Source: Nitrososphaera sp.
GTDB taxonomy: Archaea > Thermoproteota > Nitrososphaeria > Nitrososphaerales > Nitrososphaeraceae
Direction: 5' to 3'
Assembly (NCBI GenBank): GCA_039938515.1
Contig: JBDUUL010000016.1
Location: forward strand, 1 to 56,703
DNA length: 56,703 bases
Part shown: piece by piece, positions 7,976 through 17,003 of the stretch
How the letters are laid out: each line of letters opens with the position of its first letter
Numbering within the stretch: position 1 is the stretch's first letter
Made by a program: the position numbers and the translations under genes
The notes under the pieces: generated by a model
What the model was told of the DNA's origin: nothing
The model's input: the letters and a program-made list of their open reading frames with translations, nothing else
Databases searched by the model: none

Positions 7976-9211
7976 TCACGATGCCGGAGTGACTGACGGT
8001 CGGGCGCCCAGGGTGAGCGGAATATCAACGTGTTTGCCATCGCGGAGAACATCTAGGTGGACCGTGTCGCCTACCTTCGTATGTTCTTCAAGATAAGTCA
8101 GAAGGTCATCGAGCTTGCTTACTTTTTGGTTATCGATCCCCAGGATCAGGTCGCCTCCGGTCGGAAGGCTATTGGCAGACCCGGACGCAAGCGGCTGTGA
8201 CCCGCCGGAGGCCTGTGATCCTTTGATTCCGGCGGCGGCTGCCGGACTTCCAGAGGTCACACCCTCGACAAGAAATCCGCGTGGATCCTTAAGACCAAGG
8301 GCGGCTGCTAGCTCAGGGGTCATGTCCATCCCCGATACGCCTACCCACGGGTGCTGGTAATTCCCCGTGGCAAATAGCTGCTGAACCACCCTGCTTATCG
8401 TGTTGGAGGCCAGGGCGAACCCCACACCCTGAAAGGCTCCTGAAGTGGAGTAGATTGCGGTATTCATTCCCACGACCTTACCAGTGCCGTCCAATAGAGG
8501 GCCGCCGGAATTGCCCGGGTTTATTGCCGCGTCGGTTTGAATATTGTCTGGAATCATGTAGCTTGGAGGGGATGACTGGTCAAAGAAGCTCTGGTTCTGA
8601 GCCTGCGACTGCTCCGGAATAACCCTGTGGAGTCCGCTCACTATTCCTTCAGACATCGATCCCGACAGGCCGTAAGGGTTTCCAATTGCAGCCAACGGCT
8701 CGCCTACCACAAGCTGGGAAGAGTTTGCAAGTTGCAGCGGCACCAGCTTGGAACTTGAGATGTTTTGCACCTGGAGCACTGCAATGTCTGAATACGGATC
8801 CGAGGCGGCTACCTTAGCGTTGTATACAGTCCCGTCAGTGAATGTTATATGCACAATGCCGCTCTGACCGGAAATCACGTGATAATTAGTTATGATGTGG
8901 CCTGAGGTGTCATAGACGAACCCTGACCCCAGGGAAGTCGCGAGGGGGTCGCTTGACGTCGGGCTGCTCGATGTGACCTGAACCACGGATGGCTCAGAGT
9001 TTACAAACACTTGCGCAAAACTAATCTTGGCTTCAGTCGAGGGAACCTGCGCCAATTGGGTTGCATTTGAAGACTGCTGGGCAAGCGCCATCCCGCCGTT
9101 AGGACCATGCATGCCAAGCGATGAAATGCCAATGGAGGACGAAATGATGGCCACTATCGTAAGTGAAATCAAACTTTGACGGCTGGACAAGAAGCGCAAC
9201 AGGAAGGTCAC
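7976..9211 (-). CDS. Secreted HtrA/DegP-type serine protease with PDZ domain
   Basis: This is a 411-residue trypsin-like protease acting outside the membrane. A signal peptide or anchor spans about residues 12-32, followed by a Ser/Gln-rich linker. The catalytic triad is complete: His111 in TNYHVISG, Asp142 in SDIAVLQV and Ser235 in GNSGGPLL. A PDZ domain occupies about residues 290-405, with PRGFLVEGV and the late DLILGIDNQKV. Such proteases remove misfolded surface proteins. GTG at 9211 gives a sensible signal peptide. The gene lies between gatD and gatE and is convergent with gatD. Confidence 0.93.
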   Translation of the reverse strand: MTFLLRFLSSRQSLISLTIVAIISSSIGISSLGMHGPNGGMALAQQSSNATQLAQVPSTEAKISFAQVFVNSEPSVVQVTSSSPTSSDPLATSLGSGFVYDTSGHIITNYHVISGQSGIVHITFTDGTVYNAKVAASDPYSDIAVLQVQNISSSKLVPLQLANSSQLVVGEPLAAIGNPYGLSGSMSEGIVSGLHRVIPEQSQAQNQSFFDQSSPPSYMIPDNIQTDAAINPGNSGGPLLDGTGKVVGMNTAIYSTSGAFQGVGFALASNTISRVVQQLFATGNYQHPWVGVSGMDMTPELAAALGLKDPRGFLVEGVTSGSPAAAAGIKGSQASGGSQPLASGSANSLPTGGDLILGIDNQKVSKLDDLLTYLEEHTKVGDTVHLDVLRDGKHVDIPLTLGARPSVTPAS

Positions 9212-9397
9212 TGCATCTAACGCACTTATCAGTTACACAAGGCAGTACCGGTAGGGTGTTTTATTTTGATTTACGTTGCACCTTGGCTAAACAAAATTCT
9301 GCTTCGTAAAGCCAGTTATTCGCATCCTGTCGCGAACGCTTCATCCATTCAATCGACGCCTCCGGCGAGGAATGGTTAATACGACCAACCGAGCGAT

Positions 9398-11320
9398 TTG
9401 CGGCTATTGGGAACCCTCCCGGATCCGGCTGACCTTCAGCTAAAAGTGGGATTTGAGATTCATCAGCAGCTGGCAGCTGATACCAAGCTTTTCTGCAAGT
9501 GCTCGTGCGAGGATGCGTTGAACCAATACTACGTTACATTTGACAGAAAGCTCAGGCCTTCTCGCAGCGAAATGGGAGGGTTCGACCCTGCTGCGCTCTT
9601 TGAGTCAAGCCGAATGCGCACCACAGAATATGCCGCCGCGCACAGATCAAGCTGTCTTGTCGAGGCCGATGAAGAGCCGCCATGCGAAATAAACAAGACC
9701 GCGCTAGAATCGACACTCATATTCTCACTTGCGCTTCGCTCTCGAATCATGGACGAAATTCATGTCATGAGGAAGATAGTGATTGACGGCTCGAACACTT
9801 CGGGGTTTCAGAGGACCATGCTTGTTGCGACGGGCGGAGAGCTTTTGGTCGGAGAGAAAAAGGTGGGAATACAGAGCATATGCCTTGAAGAGGACGCATC
9901 GAAGCTTATTTCCGATGACAAGACAGGCCGCAAGTACGGGCTGGATCGCCTCGGGGTGCCTCTAGTAGAAATCGCACTCGAGCCGGTCTCCGGAATGCCG
10001 GAAGAGATCAAACATGTAGCACTTACGCTTGGGAGGCTGCTGCGTGCAAGCAAAAGAGTCGGAAGGGGTCTCGGCACCATCAGGCAGGATGTCAATGTTT
10101 CGATACTCGGAGGACCTGTAGTAGAAGTGAAGGGTGTTCAACAACTCGACCAGCTCGTGCCCGTAATCGAGTTCGAAGCGCAAAGGCAATACGGGCTTGT
10201 ACTGATTGCAAACGAACTGCGCAAAAGAATTCCGGCCGGCTCTGCGGGTGATAGATATTCCGTTATTGACGTAACCAAAATCTTTGCTGACTCTGACTCG
10301 AAGATAGTCAGGAAGATTCTAGAATCCGGCAATTCGGTTTTCAAGGCGATGCGCGCTGAAGGGTTTGCAGGTATGCTTGGCTTTGAGCCGTTTCCCGGCG
10401 TCCGGTTAGGGAGGGAGCTGGGCAAGCTTGTCGGGTACTATAGATTAAGCGGAGTCTTTCACTCGGATGAGCTTCCAAATTATGGAATAGACCAGAGGCA
10501 AGTCGACGCCGTCAGAGAAGTGCTAAAACTTGGGCCAGGCGACGCATTCGTAATTGTCGGCGGACCCTCGGACAGCTTGGATCTGGCCTTATTTGCCATC
10601 AGGCAGAGGCTGGAAGCGGCGTTTTCCGGTGTGACAGCTGAAACGCGTGCTGCAACTTCCGACGGCCAGACGACGTACCTCCGTCCGCGGCCCGGCTCGG
10701 CTAGGATGTATCCGGAGACCGACATCCCGCCGGTGCGAATAAGCGACCACCTGCTGAGCGAGTTGGCAGGAAAAGTCCCCCTGCCATGGGACGAGCTTGT
10801 AAAAGCCATTTCTGCCAAGTATTCGCTCAACAGCAAGCTGTCAAATCAGCTGCTCGATTCGGATTTCATGGATTTGTTTGACAAACTCGTAGCAACAACC
10901 GGCGTCAACCCGACTTTTGCTGCATCCAAGCTGACCGAGGACCTCACCAGCTTGAGACGAAAAGGCTACGACGTCTCAGCATTGACAAACGACATGATTC
11001 TCGAGGTCTTTACAAAACTCAGCCAAGGGCAGATAGCAAAGGAGTCGGTAATTCAGATATTTGAGGTGGTTCTTGGCGGTAAGGCCAGCACAGTGCAGGA
11101 AGCCATTTCAAAAGTGGGAGCAAAATCCTTGTCCGAGAACGAACTGTCATCGGCGCTTGACAGAATCATTGACGAAAACATAGAGGTTGTAAAATCCAAG
11201 GGGCTAGGGGCCCTGAGCGCCGTCATGGGAAGGGCAATGGCAGAACTGCGCGGGAAGGCGGACGGGCAGCGCATCAACTTGATGCTAAAAGAAAAGATTT
11301 CCGGCATGGTAAGCAATTAG
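9398..11320 (+). CDS. gatE: Glu-tRNA(Gln) amidotransferase subunit E
   Basis: This 640-residue tRNA-binding and kinase/transamidase subunit of GatDE is specific to archaea. The N-terminal LKVGFEIHQQL and CKCSC segments are typical of the GatB/GatE cradle domain. LRPSRSE, EEDASKLI and IRQDVNVSI follow. A central AspRS-like insertion separates the cradle from the C-terminal YqeY-like helical tail (about residues 500-640). The TTG at 9398 lies about 25 bases after TTAATACG and gives the expected start LLGTLPDPADLQLKVGFEIHQQL in shortened form. The next gene begins two bases after its stop, so they are co-transcribed. Confidence 0.95.
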   Translation: MRLLGTLPDPADLQLKVGFEIHQQLAADTKLFCKCSCEDALNQYYVTFDRKLRPSRSEMGGFDPAALFESSRMRTTEYAAAHRSSCLVEADEEPPCEINKTALESTLIFSLALRSRIMDEIHVMRKIVIDGSNTSGFQRTMLVATGGELLVGEKKVGIQSICLEEDASKLISDDKTGRKYGLDRLGVPLVEIALEPVSGMPEEIKHVALTLGRLLRASKRVGRGLGTIRQDVNVSILGGPVVEVKGVQQLDQLVPVIEFEAQRQYGLVLIANELRKRIPAGSAGDRYSVIDVTKIFADSDSKIVRKILESGNSVFKAMRAEGFAGMLGFEPFPGVRLGRELGKLVGYYRLSGVFHSDELPNYGIDQRQVDAVREVLKLGPGDAFVIVGGPSDSLDLALFAIRQRLEAAFSGVTAETRAATSDGQTTYLRPRPGSARMYPETDIPPVRISDHLLSELAGKVPLPWDELVKAISAKYSLNSKLSNQLLDSDFMDLFDKLVATTGVNPTFAASKLTEDLTSLRRKGYDVSALTNDMILEVFTKLSQGQIAKESVIQIFEVVLGGKASTVQEAISKVGAKSLSENELSSALDRIIDENIEVVKSKGLGALSAVMGRAMAELRGKADGQRINLMLKEKISGMVSN

Positions 11321-11322
11321 CG

Positions 11323-11649
11323 ATGTCGCACAAGCCCAAGTCAATCAGAGAGATTTATGCGGACTCTATCTCTGTAAACCTGTCTACACTTGTCAGGCAG
11401 CTCGCCGAACGTGGTGTAGCAGCAGATCTAATCCGCACGATTTCTGCTGCCCTCGCAAAGGCATACGACCGAGAGGCTGAGAAAATAGCAATAGAGTGCG
11501 ACGCTGACATGATGGCAATAGAAGGCGCTCCCAGCCCCCTAGAGCTCTTTGTAAGATGCATCAGAGATTATTCGAAATCCAACTCGATACCCGAGAGTGC
11601 ATCTTCACTGCTTCGCGAATATGTGACTGCAATGAATGACTGGGGGTAG
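11323..11649 (+). CDS. Small helical protein of unknown function, gatE operon
   Basis: This 108-residue, entirely helical, soluble protein starts two bases after the gatE stop codon, so it is very likely translated from the same message. It begins SHKPKSIREIYADSISVNLSTL and has regularly spaced Leu, Ile and Ala residues in four helices. There are no cysteines beyond two scattered ones and no recognisable catalytic motif. I do not recognise the family. Its tight coupling to gatE suggests a link to aminoacyl-tRNA amidation, but nothing in the sequence demonstrates it. Confidence 0.6.
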   Translation: MSHKPKSIREIYADSISVNLSTLVRQLAERGVAADLIRTISAALAKAYDREAEKIAIECDADMMAIEGAPSPLELFVRCIRDYSKSNSIPESASSLLREYVTAMNDWG

Positions 11650-11694
11650 CCATCCGGATTGCAGCCCGATAATTTCTTGAAGGGTAGAATTTAA

Positions 11695-12363
11695 TTGCAA
11701 GTTGAATGCTCAATTCGAGCAGCTGTGGGGGGCAGATTTGAGGACGAAAAGGCCGACTTTAATCCTAAATCCTGGCTCTCGAAATACCGCAGGCGCTCAG
11801 TTGGTTACCTTTTTGAGATGCTCCTTTTCTATCACGGAATAGGCATTGCGCTCTTGATTGGTGGAAGCGCCGCTATCGAATATGCCTTCCCGAGCCACCA
11901 GGAACCGTCACTTCCGCACTCCCTGTCAGGCGTTCTGACTGCGGGACCTATAGAGGAATCGCTGTTCTTCGGGATTCCATACTACGTGGTGGGTAGCAAT
12001 TACCTTCTCTTGCTTACGGGTTCGTTCTGGGCCATACTCCATGTTTTCAACTCCAACTCATTTGACGCTGCGCACCTAGCCTTTGGCAATCTGTTGTTTG
12101 TCACACCATCGCTGTTTTTCAGCCTGCGGACCTGGGCCACGGGCAGGGGATGGTTCGCCGTAATCGTTCACTCCGCCTGGAATGTGATTTTCTTTGAGGC
12201 CGGATGCAATTCTGGCGAGTTCTCATGCACGATTTTTGATCCCACAATCGAGGCGACGGCTGGAAGCATCGCTGCTTCGGTGGGTCTGACCGCGGCTACT
12301 TATGTGTTATACAGGCTGAGGAACAGCAGGGAAAGGCAACCCCTGACTACAGAATCGACCTAG
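11695..12363 (+). CDS. CPBP/CAAX-type intramembrane protease
   Basis: This protein of up to 222 residues has about six membrane helices and the three signatures of the Rce1/CPBP intramembrane metalloprotease family: GPIEESLFFGIPY (EExxxF), FWAILHVFN (second His) and HSAWNVIFF (HxxxN/B). All predicted catalytic Glu, His and Asn residues are present. Archaeal members probably process membrane peptides, but the substrate is unknown. TTG at 11695 is the first start. GTG at 11725 is a good alternative because AATTTAATTG at 11688-11697 could be its TATA box. The C-terminal 15 residues are polar and cytoplasmic. Confidence 0.85.
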   Translation: MQVECSIRAAVGGRFEDEKADFNPKSWLSKYRRRSVGYLFEMLLFYHGIGIALLIGGSAAIEYAFPSHQEPSLPHSLSGVLTAGPIEESLFFGIPYYVVGSNYLLLLTGSFWAILHVFNSNSFDAAHLAFGNLLFVTPSLFFSLRTWATGRGWFAVIVHSAWNVIFFEAGCNSGEFSCTIFDPTIEATAGSIAASVGLTAATYVLYRLRNSRERQPLTTEST

Positions 12364-12427
12364 TCGAGTAAGGTATATTCCCAAGATAAATTGTATGATT
12401 GCGGATGTTCAAGGATGAAGTGGCCAA

Positions 12428-12985
12428 ATGACTCAGCAACACAATGACCTCGTTACGGCGTCAATAACGGTTGGCGATGTCCGCATACAATTCAATGGCG
12501 GCGCCGAGTCCGTCTTGGCCTCGATCGTCAGCTTTTTGTCAAAAGAAGTGCCCGGCCTCGACCTTGCAAGAAGAATTTCCCTCAACTACTCTGTTACAGA
12601 GCTGATTGATACTTACTCGAGCCTTGTCAAGATTACGCCGGAGGGACCGCGGGTAATAAACGACTCGGACGCAAAACTATCAGACAAGGAGGTTGTAGCT
12701 CTGCAGCTTGTAGGAGCAAAGATTGCAAAAGATCTAGGCAAAGCAGCCAGCGATGCAATGCAGGTATCGGAAATCCATTCTGCAACAGCCCTTAACCCCA
12801 AGTCCATAAGCTCCAGGATATCAGAAATGCTGAAAAGCTCTCACGTGGAGCGGGACAGCGCGGAAACCAGTAGGTACCGGATTACCACCTCGGGCATCCG
12901 CTGGCTACATTCGACGATTTCAAAAAAGGTAGGAACAAAAGCCTGGAAGAACACTCCTATGGCGGACGCTTCTGCAGGTACCTGA
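12428..12985 (+). CDS. Two-domain winged-helix DNA-binding protein
   Basis: This is a 185-residue cytoplasmic protein. The N-terminal part, about residues 9-45, forms strands and a helix (ITVGDVRIQFNGG, then ESVLASIVSFLSKEV). The C-terminal part, about residues 90-170, is a winged helix: ALQLVGAKIAK, a recognition region with NPKSISSRISEMLKSSHVERD, and a wing ending YRITTSGIRWL. The TSGIRWL ending is typical of archaeal wHTH regulators. The protein converges with, and overlaps by 29 bases, another gene with a similar layout. It is probably a transcription regulator or sensor; the ligand is unknown. Confidence 0.65.
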   Translation: MTQQHNDLVTASITVGDVRIQFNGGAESVLASIVSFLSKEVPGLDLARRISLNYSVTELIDTYSSLVKITPEGPRVINDSDAKLSDKEVVALQLVGAKIAKDLGKAASDAMQVSEIHSATALNPKSISSRISEMLKSSHVERDSAETSRYRITTSGIRWLHSTISKKVGTKAWKNTPMADASAGT

Positions 12986-13457
12986 AATTTCTCATTGTCC
13001 CAGTTCGCGTGAGAATACCCTCGCGGACCATATCAGCGAGTGAGTGAGAGACAGCAGTCTTGTCATAGTTGTAGCCTCTCCGCCCAAGCTCTTCATGAAC
13101 CTCTGATAGAGATCGCTCCTCTGAGAGATACGACTCGGTCCATAGCTGCTCTAGCAGGCCTCTGCACGTCATGCTGCTGGTTTTTGCGATCCTCTGTCGG
13201 TCGGCAGACTCGGGCACTACCCGCTGTTGCATGGCGTTCTTCTTCAGTTCGTCCATCTCTGCTCTAATCTGCCGCAGCTGCTCCTCCAGACCTTCATCGG
13301 TCCACCGTTTAGCCGATTCATCGAGAGTCGAGAGCACCTTTGAGACGACATCACGTAGCCGCGATTCCGAACATGCGATTTCGACCTCCCAGTCCCGGTG
13401 ACGCAATTTCACGCGAACCTCGTCGATGGGCTGATTACCGGCCAATCGTTGACGCAT
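12957..13457 (-). CDS. Coiled-coil winged-helix DNA-binding protein
   Basis: This is a 166-residue protein. An N-terminal strand-strand-helix unit (VRVKLRHRDWEVEIACSES, then a helix RDVVSKVLSTL) leads into a charged coiled coil (about residues 50-75, EEQLRQIRAEMDELKK). A C-terminal winged helix (about residues 95-166) has TAVSHSLADMVREGILTR as its recognition region. The ATG at 13457 follows an A/T-rich TATA-like AAATTTAT by about 22 bases. It diverges from nurA-herA, and a 23-bp palindrome lies between, so it may control itself and those repair genes. The regulator role is inferred from fold and position. Confidence 0.7.
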   Translation of the reverse strand: MRQRLAGNQPIDEVRVKLRHRDWEVEIACSESRLRDVVSKVLSTLDESAKRWTDEGLEEQLRQIRAEMDELKKNAMQQRVVPESADRQRIAKTSSMTCRGLLEQLWTESYLSEERSLSEVHEELGRRGYNYDKTAVSHSLADMVREGILTRTGTMRNFRYLQKRPP

Positions 13458-13490
13458 TACGGCTGTCTATTGATAAATTTGTTGCTGACC

Positions 13491-13513
13491 ATATTGCGCA
13501 TGTTGCACAATAT
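13491..13513. promoter_or_regulatory. 23-bp palindrome, candidate operator for nurA-herA
   Basis: The arms ATATTGCGCA and TGCACAATAT are inverted repeats with one mismatch in ten, separated by TGT. The right arm runs directly into the TTAATATA box of nurA (13513-13520). A dimeric winged-helix regulator bound here would block or assist TFB/TBP loading. The divergent gene ending its promoter here encodes such a protein. Confidence 0.55.
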
Positions 13514-13520
13514 TAATATA
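13513..13520 (+). promoter_or_regulatory. TATA box of nurA-herA
   Basis: TTAATATA lies 29-36 bases before the ATG at 13549 and touches the palindrome on its upstream side. Confidence 0.6.
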
Positions 13521-13548
13521 GTTGTGCCCGCAGTTGTTGTTGAACAAC

Positions 13549-14556
13549 ATGGCCGCTCAGATTTCATCGATTCCGTTTCTGCAGCATCCACTGCTAGGTG
13601 AGTCAGTTGCGCTCTGCATTTCAGACAAGCTTGGTGCCCTGCGAGGCAAAAAGGTGGTATTCAGTCAGGAGGACAAGAACATGGTGCCCATCGAGGGCTG
13701 GGGGATCTCGCATTTGGATTCCATCCAGCGTCCGATTGTAACGCTGCGGGCCAGAAAACAGCCAATGGCGGTCGCGGCAGTTGATTCTAGTTGCATAAAA
13801 GTCGCAGATAGCGAGGACGGTTATGTATGTGCCGTAAAATGCGGCGTAGCAATCTCCTATGCGGGCAGCTCGCTTTTGCATAAAAGGATAGGACCTTTTC
13901 TATTTTACATCAATGAGCATGCGTTGTCTGAAGCAGGCATAGAGGACAAGCTCGTGAGGCTGCTGCTCGCCGATTCGGAACGTGTCGAGCGATTTGTAAG
14001 GATAAGGACCGAGCGTTCAGTTCAGAATGAGCTATCAAAATCTCTTAGCCGGGCGATTATACTGGTGGACGGGTCGCTTAGGCCGTCTCAGTTTGAGGGT
14101 AGGCAGAATCGTCTTACTGAAATCGTTGAAAACTGCGCGCTTGCAGGAAACCTTCTCATCGGCCTGAGCAAGAGCACAAAGTTCAGGGTCCTAGAGAGAG
14201 CCTCTTCTTTGCTCTGCAGTGTACCCACAGCTGCTTGCATGGATGTCACTTCGCTGGTGAGGGCCCTGGTTAAAAGTTCCTATGGTGATAATTTCATGGT
14301 CACATTAGGAGAGGAGAGGTGCCCTGTCCTCCGGGCGGATGTTGCGAGTGGCGGGGCCGAAGCACTTTCTCTGCTACTTGGAAACGATCAGGTTCATGGG
14401 GGGTATCCCGAGTCGCTAAGACTTGCACACCATATATCGACTTTCTCGGCTAACGAAATCACCTGCCTGCGAAGCTACCTGGTGAAGAGGTTCGGCGTCG
14501 TGGAACTTGCTTCCCACGATTTGCGGGCAAGCCTTTTGGGGTCGATGCACGTTTGA
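13549..14556 (+). CDS. nurA: NurA-domain 5'-3' nuclease
   Basis: This 335-residue NurA-type nuclease works with the HerA motor in DNA end resection during double-strand break repair. Catalytic acidic residues are visible in AVAAVDSSCIKVAD (Asp of motif I, near residue 76) and in RAIILVDGSLRP (near residue 175). The late HHISTF and LRSYLV segments also fit the family. The open frame starts at 13522, but the TATA box at 13513-13520 and the ATG at 13549 favour the later start. Its stop overlaps the HerA start (TTGA), so the two subunits are translationally coupled. Confidence 0.85.
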   Translation: MAAQISSIPFLQHPLLGESVALCISDKLGALRGKKVVFSQEDKNMVPIEGWGISHLDSIQRPIVTLRARKQPMAVAAVDSSCIKVADSEDGYVCAVKCGVAISYAGSSLLHKRIGPFLFYINEHALSEAGIEDKLVRLLLADSERVERFVRIRTERSVQNELSKSLSRAIILVDGSLRPSQFEGRQNRLTEIVENCALAGNLLIGLSKSTKFRVLERASSLLCSVPTAACMDVTSLVRALVKSSYGDNFMVTLGEERCPVLRADVASGGAEALSLLLGNDQVHGGYPESLRLAHHISTFSANEITCLRSYLVKRFGVVELASHDLRASLLGSMHV

Positions 14557-15989
14557 AAATACTTTCAAAGAATGGCAACGAGGTGTTGTTTCTCGCAATG
14601 AAAGACGACGACCAGACACCCAAGGGCGAATACCTCTTGATCGAGGAGGATGGCCGGTCGATGGTGGTTCAGGCTTATGATGAAGAATACTTGTCTTCCC
14701 AGGCCCTTACTGAGGACATTGTTAAGGAAGAGATTATTCGCGCGTCTAGCACGGAGAACGTCTACGATCCACTGAACATTGGCCGCATTGCAAAACTAAT
14801 TCGTGACGCGAGGATTGTCAAGACGAAAATCAGGGGCTACATTGCGGAAGGCAAACTTTCGTCAGGTGGTTCATGGCTGCCCTCAAGGGTAGACTCGACG
14901 GTTAGAAAGCTCCGGACGCGAGAGCTTGCCCAGATTCTAGGTAGGACAGGCATCTACCCGATCCCCGTTGGCAAGTCCGGTGACGAGCCTTTCGAGGTGT
15001 TCGCGGAGGACCTAGACGGCAGGCTGACTATCATAACAGGCAAGAAGGAGTCAGGCAAATCGCACCTTTCAAAGGTGCTGGTAAAAACGCTAGTCCAGTA
15101 CGGGGCAACCGTGATTGTTTTTGACTTGAATAATGAGTATGGAGGCCTAGCATTGAACAGGGACGGAAGCCCGTCTGTCGTGCATGACAAGATAATGGTA
15201 CTTGAGCCGGGAAAGAAACTTGCTTTCTCGCTAAACTATTGCGGCAAGGCAGCGGTTTCAGGAATTCTTAGGAACTCTCTTGATACGCCTCCCGCATCTC
15301 TGAGAGAATTTTTTAGAATCTGGGACTGGCTTGAAAATAAAGGCTCGCTTGGAATCGATGCGCTGTCAAACGCGGTGAACACATGGAACCTCAACGAGCT
15401 TGTTAGAGACGCCCTAGTATCGAGGATGCACATTATTCAGGCTTCGCGTCTCTTCACCGACTCGGGTTCATTTCGCTTCGAGGACGCAATTTCCTCCGAT
15501 GGGAGGGCGCTTGTAATAAGCATGGCAGAAGCCCCGGGCGTCGTCAGAAGGATTGTTGTGGAGCTGGTTTTGGGTAAAATAGTTGACCTGCTGGAACGAA
15601 AGCTGATTAGCCCAATTTTTCTTTTCGCGGAGGAAGCGCATCTCTACATCAGGGATACCTACTGGGAGGACATTATTACTCGGATGCGCCACTTTGGAGT
15701 CTATACAACATTTGTTACAAACCAGCCGGATGCCATCAGCGATGGCATTTACAGGCAGGTCGACAATATCTTCCTCTTCAACTTTACGAATGACAATGAC
15801 CTCGACAAGGTGGCGAGGATTTCGCTGGTCGACAGCGACACGCTAAAGTCCATTGTCCGCACCCTGCCACAGAGGCAGTGCCTTGCGATAGGGAAGGCGT
15901 TTTCGGATCTCCCCATCGTCCTCAAGGTATCGCCTGTCGAGGTTATGACGCTGGGCGAAACGAAGAGGTTTTTCAGCAGGAAGAGCTGA
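14553..15989 (+). CDS. herA: HerA-type DNA-translocating ATPase
   Basis: This 478-residue hexameric ATPase of the HerA/FtsK superfamily partners NurA. An N-terminal beta-barrel (HAS) domain covers about residues 1-140. The Walker A site GKKESGKSH is at about residues 163-171, and FDLNNEYGGL follows. Walker B is ISPIFLFAEEAH near residue 352, and the sensor region TFVTNQPDAISDGIYRQVDNIF follows near 390. TTG at 14553 overlaps the nurA stop codon. Together the pair form the end-resection machine, and Mre11/Rad50 genes are not in this window. The stop codon abuts the convergent PII gene with no gap. Confidence 0.9.
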   Translation: MKILSKNGNEVLFLAMKDDDQTPKGEYLLIEEDGRSMVVQAYDEEYLSSQALTEDIVKEEIIRASSTENVYDPLNIGRIAKLIRDARIVKTKIRGYIAEGKLSSGGSWLPSRVDSTVRKLRTRELAQILGRTGIYPIPVGKSGDEPFEVFAEDLDGRLTIITGKKESGKSHLSKVLVKTLVQYGATVIVFDLNNEYGGLALNRDGSPSVVHDKIMVLEPGKKLAFSLNYCGKAAVSGILRNSLDTPPASLREFFRIWDWLENKGSLGIDALSNAVNTWNLNELVRDALVSRMHIIQASRLFTDSGSFRFEDAISSDGRALVISMAEAPGVVRRIVVELVLGKIVDLLERKLISPIFLFAEEAHLYIRDTYWEDIITRMRHFGVYTTFVTNQPDAISDGIYRQVDNIFLFNFTNDNDLDKVARISLVDSDTLKSIVRTLPQRQCLAIGKAFSDLPIVLKVSPVEVMTLGETKRFFSRKS

Positions 15990-16337
15990 CTAGACCAGTG
16001 CGACTTGTCCGCGCTTCTTTGAGCCTATGTCGATGGCCTCGGAGATCGACGACACAAATATCTTGCCATCACCAGGGGAGCCAGTGCTTATCGTGTCCAG
16101 TATTGCCTTGATAACCTTGTCAACATCCGAATCATCGACAACTGTCATAACATTGGCTCGAGCAGAAAATTCCGCCGGAACTCGCTCCGTGCCCCTCCCG
16201 CTGGCTACCCGCGGCTTTTCGCCTTTACCCCTTCCTTTAGCATCGAGTATAGTTGCGCCCCCAACCCCTGCCCTTTTGAGAGCCTCATTTACAGCGTTTG
16301 TCTTTTCGGCGGCGATGATGGCCTCAATTCGCTTCAT
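15990..16337 (-). CDS. PII-family signal protein (copy 1)
   Basis: This is a 115-residue PII protein, a trimeric sensor of ATP/ADP and 2-oxoglutarate that controls nitrogen and carbon enzymes. The start MKRIEAIIAAEK, the GRGKG piece before the T-loop, and the C-terminal GDGKIFVSSISEAIDIGS match the family. By eye, the T-loop apex position that is Tyr51 in bacterial GlnB is Val here, so uridylylation is excluded. No ammonium transporter gene is adjacent. A TATA-like CCTTATAT (minus strand) lies 24-31 bases before the ATG, so the message is leaderless. Two more copies occur near the window end. Confidence 0.92.
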   Translation of the reverse strand: MKRIEAIIAAEKTNAVNEALKRAGVGGATILDAKGRGKGEKPRVASGRGTERVPAEFSARANVMTVVDDSDVDKVIKAILDTISTGSPGDGKIFVSSISEAIDIGSKKRGQVALV

Positions 16338-16514
16338 ATTCCGTGTTCACAGAAATTACAATATAAGGTTTTCAATAAATCCGCTCTTGCTGTTCAGATT
16401 ATGTGCTATGGCTTGCTGGCATGAAATTATCATAAAATACGCTCACAAGGTAACGTAAACCCGTCAATTCTGGAAAGGGGTTTTAGAACAAAACACCGAT
16501 CTACTGATAAGGAC

Positions 16515-16880
16515 ATGGGCGTTGATTCCATGCTCATGAGTAGCATCGACCAAGACCTTCAGAGCAGGCTGAAGAACCGCAGCAAACTGGACATAATTTT
16601 CGACGTTTTAGTATCAGCAGTTGGAGGGGTAAAAAAGACCCACATAATGTCAAAGGCCAACCTTAGCTCCGAACAAATGAGTTTTTACTTCAATTCTCTT
16701 CTCTCACAAAGTCTGATCGGCGAATCCCGGGACATGGACGACAATCCGGTCTACAAGACAACAGAGAAGGGGCTCAAGTTTATCCACTGTTGCGCGCAGA
16801 TAAAGTCGCTGATCCCATCCACATCAAAAACTGCCAAGCGCGCCGGAACAGAACTACTCGATCCGCTTGTGTTCGTCTGA
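16515..16880 (+). CDS. Winged-helix DNA-binding protein
   Basis: This 121-residue single-domain winged-helix protein resembles the many small wHTH regulators of Nitrososphaera-type archaea. After an N-terminal helix (SKLDIIFDVLVSAV) comes KKTHIMSKANLSSEQMSFYF as the helix-turn-helix. NSLLSQSLIGES and the wing PVYKTTEKGLKFI follow. KTTEKGLKF is typical of the family. It has no transmembrane part. ATG at 16515 is used; ATG at 16533 or 16539 is possible. Upstream GAACAAAAC is not a convincing TATA box. The target is unknown. Confidence 0.75.
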   Translation: MGVDSMLMSSIDQDLQSRLKNRSKLDIIFDVLVSAVGGVKKTHIMSKANLSSEQMSFYFNSLLSQSLIGESRDMDDNPVYKTTEKGLKFIHCCAQIKSLIPSTSKTAKRAGTELLDPLVFV

Positions 16881-17003
16881 GCCAGAGCACAAATCCCTGT
16901 TGGCGCTGAACTCTACCGATGCTACAGCCCACGACGTTTGGGAACATTCGCTGGGCTAACTCTCTGGTCCTAGCGCGGATATTCCAGACGCAGAGGGCTT
17001 TCT

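Noticed and set aside
16027-16458. Plus-strand open frame over the first PII gene
   Set aside because: It lies wholly antisense to a clear PII gene and its sequence is Pro/Leu-rich without recognisable features.
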